Shown here: in pieces, positions 1-4,399 of the stretch | Position numbering within the stretch: position 1 is the first letter of the stretch | Layout of the letters: every line of letters begins with the position of its first letter | NCBI GenBank assembly: GCA_014728975.1 | Contig: WJKQ01000125.1 | Span: 1 to 5,101 of the forward strand | DNA length: 5,101 bases | Source of the DNA: Candidatus Peregrinibacteria bacterium | Lineage (GTDB): Bacteria; Patescibacteriota; Gracilibacteria; UBA1369; LOWO2-01-FULL-3 | Direction of reading: 5' to 3' | Notes under the pieces: generated by a model | What the model was told of the DNA's origin: nothing | Database searches by the model: none | Seen by the model: the letters and a program-made list of their open reading frames with translations, nothing else | Made by a program: the position numbers and the translations under genes

Positions 1-633
1 ATTCCTGGTGAGGAAGAACCGGTCAGTCCTCCGGACGGAGTGACCGGACCAATGTTTTACGACATTGCTGATCACTGGGCGCGTGAAGAAATTGAAGCAA
101 TGGGAGAAGTAAATGTGGTCGAAGGAGATCCGGATGGAGGTTTTCGCCCCGACGACGGTCTGAATAGAGCTGAAGCGGCTGCGTTGCTCTACAGAATCCT
201 TGGCCTTGGAACTCCGGAAGCTCCTACGGAAAAGCCTTTCTCAGATGTGGAAGTGGACGCCTGGTACGCGGGATATGTCAACGAATTAAAAGACATGGAA
301 TTATTATTCGGCAATCCGGACGGAACGTACGAACCCGGGGAAAACATCAACAGAGCGGAATTCCTCTCTATGGCTATGAATGTATATTATTATATTTCAG
401 ACGCGGATACACAATCTGCAATTGACGATCTTATGGAAGGGCCAATGACTGATATGTATGAAGATCTATTGGAAAATCAATGGTACACCTCTGAAGTAAC
501 AGCCGCTACCGAAATGGGATTTGTACACGGATCCGTATGCAACGACGGACGATGCTTCTACGCCGGAAATGAAGTCACAAGAGCTGAAGCGACAGTCATG
601 CTCTACAATATGTTCTATGATTATTTGACGTAA
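1..633 (+). CDS. C-terminal part of an SLH-domain surface protein (5' end outside the window)
   Basis: The reading frame is open from base 1 to the TAA at 631-633, giving 210 visible residues. The GTG at base 40 lies inside this frame and is probably not the start. The visible part begins with an acidic, Pro-rich linker (EEEPVSPPDG) and then has three S-layer homology repeats at about residues 19-68, 80-131 and 152-208. Each repeat has the family pattern of an aromatic/Asp opening (FYDIADHW, PFSDV), a G-(N/D)-PDG-x-(F/Y)-x-P turn in the first two, and a late (N/T)RAE motif at 55-58, 117-120 and 193-196. Three C-terminal SLH repeats normally anchor exported proteins non-covalently to secondary cell-wall polymers, so this should be the wall-binding end of a larger extracellular protein. 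The missing N-terminal part would define its actual role. The tail is strongly acidic. Repeat 3 carries a CNDGRC cysteine pair (residues 180 and 185) in place of the usual turn. The three-repeat assignment is firm; the function of the whole protein is unknown. Confidence 0.9.
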   Translation: MPGEEEPVSPPDGVTGPMFYDIADHWAREEIEAMGEVNVVEGDPDGGFRPDDGLNRAEAAALLYRILGLGTPEAPTEKPFSDVEVDAWYAGYVNELKDMELLFGNPDGTYEPGENINRAEFLSMAMNVYYYISDADTQSAIDDLMEGPMTDMYEDLLENQWYTSEVTAATEMGFVHGSVCNDGRCFYAGNEVTRAEATVMLYNMFYDYLT

Positions 634-674
634 TAATATTATAAATAAGACTAAAAAAAACTAAAACAAAGTAT

Positions 675-706
675 AAAATCCCACCCCGTCGGGTGGGATT
701 TTTTTT
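675..706 (+). terminator. Rho-independent terminator of the SLH gene
   Basis: A perfect 8-bp GC-rich stem (679-686 TCCCACCC with 691-698 GGGTGGGA) closes a CGTC tetraloop. It is followed by eight T residues (699-706). A-T pairs at 675-678/699-702 can lengthen the stem to 12 bp. It lies 41 nt after the SLH stop codon, in the right place to end that transcript. On the opposite strand the stem is followed by a weaker T-rich run, so it may also act as a backstop for leftward transcription. Confidence 0.92.
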
Positions 707-721
707 ATTCTTTTATTAAAC

Positions 722-742
722 AAATTTTTTTAGAAAAAATTT
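722..742. repeat. Short AT-only inverted repeat
   Basis: AAATTTTTT (722-730) and AAAAAATTT (734-742) form a 9-bp palindrome around a TAG spacer. It contains no G or C in the arms and would be a weak RNA hairpin. It could be bent, AT-rich promoter-upstream DNA or simply reflect the base composition of this spacer. No function can be assigned. Confidence 0.4.
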
Positions 743-788
743 AGGAAGATTTAATTGAAATTTAACTTTCATCTGTTAAAAAGATCGT

Positions 789-888
789 GCGCCATAGGAA
801 TTTGCAAGGGAAGAGTAGCGAAAAAATAATAATAACAGCTGCCCCTTGCAAAAACAGCCTCACTTAACCAATTAAGTGGGGCTTTATT
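789..888 (+). ncRNA. Candidate small structured RNA or structured 3' region (two adjacent hairpins)
   Basis: Two hairpins sit back to back in the spacer between the SLH gene and the end of ahcY. Hairpin 1 pairs TTTGCAAGGG (801-810) with CCCTTGCAAA (843-852), has a 4-nt one-sided bulge (811-814), continues with GTAGC/GCTGC (815-819/838-842) and closes an 18-nt A-rich loop containing repeated TAA. Hairpin 2 is the terminator-like stem at 856-883 followed by TTTATTAT. Each hairpin contains one pair, U816-G841 and U860-G879, that is a G-U wobble on the + strand but an A-C mismatch on the - strand, so the structure favours rightward transcription. A weak promoter-like pair (TTGAAA at 755-760, TAAAAA at 777-782, 16-nt spacing) would start an RNA near 789. 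I recognise no known RNA family: no tmRNA T-arm, SRP, 6S or named riboswitch core is visible. The exact ends are guesses. It may instead be only a terminator with a chance inverted repeat. Confidence 0.3.
856..883 (-). terminator. Intrinsic terminator at the end of the metK-ahcY operon (possibly bidirectional)
   Basis: The inverted repeat 856-867/872-883 has a 4-nt loop and begins 3 nt beyond the ahcY stop codon in the leftward direction. Read on the - strand, the stem is followed by GTTTTTG, a short U-tract. One internal position (860/879) is an A-C mismatch on this strand but a G-U pair on the + strand, where the stem is followed by TTTATT. It is therefore likely to stop ahcY transcription and could also end a rightward RNA. 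It separates the leftward operon from the converging SLH gene, which has its own stronger terminator. Confidence 0.65.
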
Positions 889-2143
889 ATGTGCCGGTCT
901 CCCAGTTCTTCAAATATTCCGCTTGCTCTCTGGTTAATTTGTCAATGACTATCCCCATTGCCTTTAATTGAAGCCTGGAAATCTTAACGTCAATTTTTTT
1001 AGGAAGAGTATATACTTTTGGTTTCAATTTTCCATCATTTTCCACTAAATATTTACAGGCAAAAATCTGCCCGCAAAAACTTAAAGACATTACATCGCTT
1101 GGATGACCTTCCGCTGCCGCCAGATTCACCAGACGTCCTTCTCCCAATAAAAAAATACGTTTATTGTCCGGCATCAGGTATTCATCCATAAAAGGCCTGA
1201 TTTTTCTATGCTTTCTTGCTTTTTTAGCAATCTCCTTCACGGCAATCTCAACATCAAAATGTCCGCTGTTTGCCAAAATCGTGCCATCTTTCATATATTT
1301 TACATGATCGGTCACGATAACATTCAGGTCACCGGTAACGGTAATAAAAAGATCGCCAAATTTACAGGCCTCCTTCATTTTCATTACACGATGACCATCC
1401 ATAGCCGCCTGTAAAGCCCGAAAAGGATCAACTTCGGCAACAATCACTTTCGCGCCCATTCCTTTACACCGCAGACTTACACCTTTTCCGCAATCACCGT
1501 ATCCCGCTACGACGACCGTTTTCCCCGCAAACAAAAAGTTACTCGCTCTCATAATGCCGTCCAACGTTGATTGACCGGTACCGTAATAATTATCCATTAA
1601 ATGTTTGGTTTTATTATCATTTACGGCAATGATCGGATACCTTAAAGCGTTATCTTTTTCCATCGCCTTAAGCCGAATAACGCCGGTAGTGGTTTCCTCG
1701 CATCCACCTATAATTCCGGGAATCAATTGAGGATAATTTTTATGAATCTCAGAAACAAGATCACAACCGTCGTCTATTGTTAACTGCGGTTTGCATGAAA
1801 TAACTTTCTTTAAAAATTCATAATATTCCTTATTTGTTTCACCTTTATAAGCAAAAACGTTCACACCTTCTTTTGCTAAAGCCGCTGCTACATCATCCTG
1901 AGTGGACAGAGGATTACATCCGGTTATCCAAACTTCCGCGCCGCCCGCTTTCAAAGTCCTTACCAAAACAGCAGTTTCTTTGGTGACATGAAGAGCCATG
2001 GCGATTTTCATGCCTTTAAAAGGCTTTTTATCGGCAATTTCTTTCCTGACTTCCATCAAAGCTCCCATCTGCATCTCGGCAAACTCGATATTTTTAAGCC
2101 CCTGACCGGCAAGTTTGATATCTTTTACCTTATATTTATTCAT
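887..2143 (-). CDS. ahcY: Adenosylhomocysteinase (S-adenosylhomocysteine hydrolase), archaeal/short type
   Basis: AhcY is a cytosolic, NAD-dependent enzyme that reversibly splits S-adenosylhomocysteine into homocysteine and adenosine, removing the product inhibitor of methyltransferases. The 418 residues cover the whole family. The substrate domain has LHVTKETAVL (51-60), NPLSTQDD (77-84), IDDGCDL (123-129), EETTTG (149-154), and NDNKTKHLMDN (175-185) with the catalytic-type Lys180, Asp184 and Asn185. The Rossmann domain has GYGDCGKG (214-221) and Glu237 in AEVDP for the NAD ribose. GHFD (294-297) and RLVNLAAAEGHPSDV (337-351) follow. The protein ends in YLKNWETGT and lacks the C-terminal Lys/Tyr extension and the internal insert of the long bacterial/eukaryotic form, so it resembles archaeal and Thermotoga-like enzymes. 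The ATG at 2143 gives the normal N-terminus. It follows metK by 10 nt with no Shine-Dalgarno sequence, so co-transcription and perhaps coupled translation are likely. Identity is essentially certain; the archaeal-type assignment is from remembered family features. Confidence 0.97.
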   Translation of the reverse strand: MNKYKVKDIKLAGQGLKNIEFAEMQMGALMEVRKEIADKKPFKGMKIAMALHVTKETAVLVRTLKAGGAEVWITGCNPLSTQDDVAAALAKEGVNVFAYKGETNKEYYEFLKKVISCKPQLTIDDGCDLVSEIHKNYPQLIPGIIGGCEETTTGVIRLKAMEKDNALRYPIIAVNDNKTKHLMDNYYGTGQSTLDGIMRASNFLFAGKTVVVAGYGDCGKGVSLRCKGMGAKVIVAEVDPFRALQAAMDGHRVMKMKEACKFGDLFITVTGDLNVIVTDHVKYMKDGTILANSGHFDVEIAVKEIAKKARKHRKIRPFMDEYLMPDNKRIFLLGEGRLVNLAAAEGHPSDVMSLSFCGQIFACKYLVENDGKLKPKVYTLPKKIDVKISRLQLKAMGIVIDKLTREQAEYLKNWETGT

Positions 2144-2153
2144 AGCAACAAAA

Positions 2154-3287
2154 TTATAAGTATTTTTTTAGCTTTGGAGCCATATCTTTCTTCTCCCAGG
2201 TAAAATCATTATCTTCACGACCAAAATGTCCATAAGCGGCAGTTTTTTTAAATATTGGACGATTTAATTTTAAATAATCGATAATTCCTTTCGGTGAAAA
2301 ATCAAAATTTTCTCGGACTATATCGGCAAGTCTATCTTCGTCAAGTTTCCCCGTTCCAAAAGTATTTACATTAATTGATAACGGTTCTTTTACGCCAATG
2401 GCATAAGAAACCTGGATTTCACATCTGTCGGCCAGGCCCGCAGCCACAATATTTTTAGCGGCGTATCGGGTCATATAAGCTCCGCTTCGATCCACTTTGG
2501 TACAGTCTTTTCCGGAAAAACAACCTCCGCCGTGATGGCCAATCCCGCCGTACGTATCCACAATAATTTTTCTTCCGGTAAGTCCGCAATCACCGGGAGG
2601 ACCACCGATTATAAATCTACCGGTTGGATTTATATGATAAACGGTATCTTTATCAAGTAATTCTCCACAAACCGGCTTTATCACATGTTGAATGATATCT
2701 TTTTTTATCTTTGCCTGACTCGCATCCGGTCCGTGTTGGGTGGAACAAACCACGGAAGAAACTCTCAAAGGTTTTAATCCATCATATTCAACGGTAACCT
2801 GAGTCTTACCATCAGGCCTCAAATAAGGCAATAGCCCGTTTTTTCGAACTCCTGCAAGCATCATCGCCATTTTGTGAGCAAGCATTATCGGTATCGGCAT
2901 AAGTTCAGGGGTTTCACTGCATGCGAAACCTATCATCATCCCCTGATCACCGGCCCCGCCCGGATCAACACCAATAGCTATATCGGGACTCTGTTCATCA
3001 ATCGCGGTCAGAACACTGCAGGCCTTATAATCAAAGCCGTAAGTTGCATCGGTATAACCAATTTCTTTTATCATATTTCTGGCAATCCCCGGCATGTCAG
3101 CGTATCCTTTAGTGCGAATCTCGCCGGCCACAAAAACAAGACCGGTGCTTACCAAAGTTTCACATGCAACATGACAATCGGGATCCTGTCGTAAAAGCTC
3201 ATCCAACACAGCATCGGAAATCTGATCGGCTATTTTATCCGGATGACCTTCTGTAACCGACTCGGAAGTAAAAAGAAATGTAGACAT
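2154..3287 (-). CDS. metK: S-adenosylmethionine synthetase (methionine adenosyltransferase)
   Basis: MetK joins methionine and ATP to make S-adenosylmethionine, releasing phosphate and diphosphate. It is a cytosolic enzyme, normally a homotetramer using Mg2+ and K+. The 377-residue protein is complete and slightly short for the bacterial family (about 380-400). It shows FTSESVTEGHPDKIADQISD near the N-terminus (6-25; His15, Asp17 and Lys18 in the ATP site), EQSPDIA (98-104), signature 1 GAGDQGMM (111-118), and signature 2 GGGCFSGKD (253-261), followed by CTKVDRSGAY (262-271). It has Cys at 256 where Ala is most common and Cys at 262 where Pro is usual; all catalytic-type residues appear present. 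This is the bacterial MetK fold, not the divergent archaeal MAT. The ATG at 3285-3287 begins MSTFLFTSES, the standard N-terminus. It heads a two-gene operon with ahcY, so SAM synthesis and SAH removal are co-expressed. Upstream there are only 45 nt before a divergent gene, too little for a SAM riboswitch. Confidence 0.98.
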   Translation of the reverse strand: MSTFLFTSESVTEGHPDKIADQISDAVLDELLRQDPDCHVACETLVSTGLVFVAGEIRTKGYADMPGIARNMIKEIGYTDATYGFDYKACSVLTAIDEQSPDIAIGVDPGGAGDQGMMIGFACSETPELMPIPIMLAHKMAMMLAGVRKNGLLPYLRPDGKTQVTVEYDGLKPLRVSSVVCSTQHGPDASQAKIKKDIIQHVIKPVCGELLDKDTVYHINPTGRFIIGGPPGDCGLTGRKIIVDTYGGIGHHGGGCFSGKDCTKVDRSGAYMTRYAAKNIVAAGLADRCEIQVSYAIGVKEPLSINVNTFGTGKLDEDRLADIVRENFDFSPKGIIDYLKLNRPIFKKTAAYGHFGREDNDFTWEKKDMAPKLKKYL

Positions 3288-3291
3288 GTAT

Positions 3292-3320
3292 TTGGCTGGT
3301 TAGTACACTGCCAATATACG
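3292..3320 (+). promoter_or_regulatory. Possible promoter of the glycosyltransferase gene, overlapping the metK promoter
   Basis: TTGGCT (3292-3297) and TATACG (3315-3320) are 17 nt apart and each match the sigma-70 consensus at four of six positions. Transcription would begin only about 6 nt before the ATG at 3333, giving a nearly leaderless mRNA. Its -10 shares bases with the -10 of metK on the other strand. The same stretch contains a TTGGC (3292-3296) and GCCAA (3310-3314) inverted repeat that could be an operator or chance. This is tentative because the boxes are poor matches. Confidence 0.25.
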
Positions 3321-3341
3321 AAGCTAATTAATATGAAGCAA
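3313..3341 (-). promoter_or_regulatory. Probable sigma-70-type promoter of metK-ahcY
   Basis: On the - strand, TTGCTT (-35; + coordinates 3336-3341) and TATATT (-10; 3313-3318) are separated by exactly 17 nt. The -10 matches the consensus at five of six positions; the -35 matches only its TTG. Transcription would start near 3305, leaving a leader of about 18 nt. That is too short for a riboswitch or attenuator and contains no Shine-Dalgarno sequence. The -35 box overlaps the first codons of the divergent glycosyltransferase gene. Confidence 0.4.
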
Positions 3342-4391
3342 GAAGAAAAACAGCCAATAGTATCTATTACTATTATTCATTACAATACGCCTCAATACCT
3401 AAAAACCTGCCTGGACAGCATTTTCAATCAAACTTATAAAAATATAGAAGTATATTTTATCGATAATAATTCTCCCGACAAAAGCGGATTAAATTTTGTA
3501 ATAAGAGAATACAAAGATAGAAAAAACCTTAAAATAATCCCCAATAAAGAAAATTTAGGCTACGCAAAAGCCGCGAATCAGGGCATAAAACTGGCAATCG
3601 AACATGAAAATAAAGCCGATTACGTGGTAATTACAAATCCGGACATTATTTATACAAAGAGCTATTTTGAAAAAATAGTTTCCAGAATAGAAAAAGATGA
3701 AAATATCGCCGCGATCACAGGAAAAGTATATAAATACGATTTCGACAATAAGAAAAAAACAAATATAATCGATACAGTTGGACTTTTCGCTTACAAAAAC
3801 CGCCGAATCATCGATAGAGGACAAGGCCTCGAAGATAAAGGCCAGTTTGACGAAGAAAAAGAGGTCTTTGGAGTCTCTGGAGCATGCCCGCTATATCGCC
3901 GCGAAGCTCTGAAGGATGTAAAAATTCTTGGAGAATATTTTGATGAGGATTTTTTTATGTACAAAGAGGATGTCGATCTTTCCTGGAGATTTTTGCTTTA
4001 CGGCTGGAATAACTTTTATTTTCCGAAAGCTGTAGCTTACCATGGAAGAGGAACGGGAGTATTTAAAAGATTCACCAATAAAGAAGTTTTGTCCCACCGA
4101 GGAAAACTCAGCAAATTCCAAAAAAAATATTCCTTTAAAAATCAACGCTTAATGCAGGCAAAAAACGAATTATGGGGAACCTTTTTCGCGGACTTTGGCA
4201 CAATAATGCTGAGAAAAATACTTATGCCATTTTATATCACTTTCCGCGAACCATATCTCTGGAAAAGTTACCTTGATTACGTGAAACAACTCCCAAGCGC
4301 CCTCAAAAAACGCCGTATAATCATGAAAAACCGCCGTGCTTCCGCAAAAGAAATGAAAAAATGGTTTAAAAAACCGAAAATACTCCGTTAA
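3333..4391 (+). CDS. Family 2 glycosyltransferase (rhamnosyltransferase-like)
   Basis: The 352-residue protein is a GT-A fold, inverting family 2 glycosyltransferase that probably moves a sugar from a nucleotide sugar onto a cell-envelope glycan at the cytoplasmic face of the membrane. The order of motifs is typical: VSITIIHYN (10-18), the nucleotide-binding FIDNNSPD (42-49), NLGYAKAANQGI (74-85), the metal-binding-like TNPD (101-104), SGACPLYRREAL (182-193), and MYKEDVDLSWRF (209-220) with the acidic pair Glu212-Asp213 expected to act as catalytic base, then YHGRG (236-240). This arrangement resembles WbbL-type rhamnosyltransferases, but donor and acceptor cannot be read from the sequence. 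There is no convincing transmembrane helix. A hydrophobic/amphipathic stretch at about 280-312 and a tail with 15 Lys/Arg among the last 31 residues suggest peripheral membrane binding. The start was set at ATG 3333: a longer frame from 3243 would add 30 residues unlike the family and overlap metK. The gene diverges from metK and converges on pgeF, so it is probably a single-gene transcript. Confidence 0.93.
   Translation: MKQEEKQPIVSITIIHYNTPQYLKTCLDSIFNQTYKNIEVYFIDNNSPDKSGLNFVIREYKDRKNLKIIPNKENLGYAKAANQGIKLAIEHENKADYVVITNPDIIYTKSYFEKIVSRIEKDENIAAITGKVYKYDFDNKKKTNIIDTVGLFAYKNRRIIDRGQGLEDKGQFDEEKEVFGVSGACPLYRREALKDVKILGEYFDEDFFMYKEDVDLSWRFLLYGWNNFYFPKAVAYHGRGTGVFKRFTNKEVLSHRGKLSKFQKKYSFKNQRLMQAKNELWGTFFADFGTIMLRKILMPFYITFREPYLWKSYLDYVKQLPSALKKRRIIMKNRRASAKEMKKWFKKPKILR
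4356..4375 (-). terminator. Weak terminator-like hairpin for pgeF inside the glycosyltransferase 3' end
   Basis: GGTTT (4363-4367) and AAACC (4371-4375) form a 5-bp stem with a 3-nt loop. On the - strand it is followed by ATTTTTT, the hairpin-plus-U-tract order expected for a terminator of the leftward gene ending at 4400. The stem is short and AT-rich, and the bases also encode the lysine-rich end of the glycosyltransferase, so this may be coincidence. No rightward terminator for the glycosyltransferase was found near 4391. Confidence 0.25.
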
Positions 4392-4399
4392 AAAAAATA

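Noticed and set aside
40..42. GTG as the start of the SLH protein
   Set aside because: The frame is open upstream to base 1 and encodes a Pro/Glu-rich linker typical of an interdomain region. An exported SLH protein also needs a signal peptide, which is absent here.
789..888. 3' part of a tmRNA (tandem TAA stops in an A-rich loop)
   Set aside because: There is no tRNA-like acceptor or T-arm, no tag resembling the usual Ala-rich ending, and the spacer is too short for the full RNA.
1208..1414. Small + strand open frame inside ahcY
   Set aside because: It is antisense to a well-conserved coding region, has no family resemblance and no ribosome-binding site.
2874..3194. 106-codon + strand open frame inside metK
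   Set aside because: It is the shadow of metK codon structure; its sequence is explained entirely by the conserved MetK protein on the other strand.
3243..3332. N-terminal extension of the glycosyltransferase starting at ATG 3243
   Set aside because: The 30 extra residues do not resemble the GT2 family, lie partly antisense to the metK start, and would overlap its promoter. The ATG at 3333 starts directly before the conserved VSITIIHYN.
3288..3332. SAM or SAH riboswitch upstream of metK
   Set aside because: The spacer is only 45 nt and the likely leader about 18 nt, too short for known SAM/SAH riboswitch folds, and no terminator/antiterminator is present.
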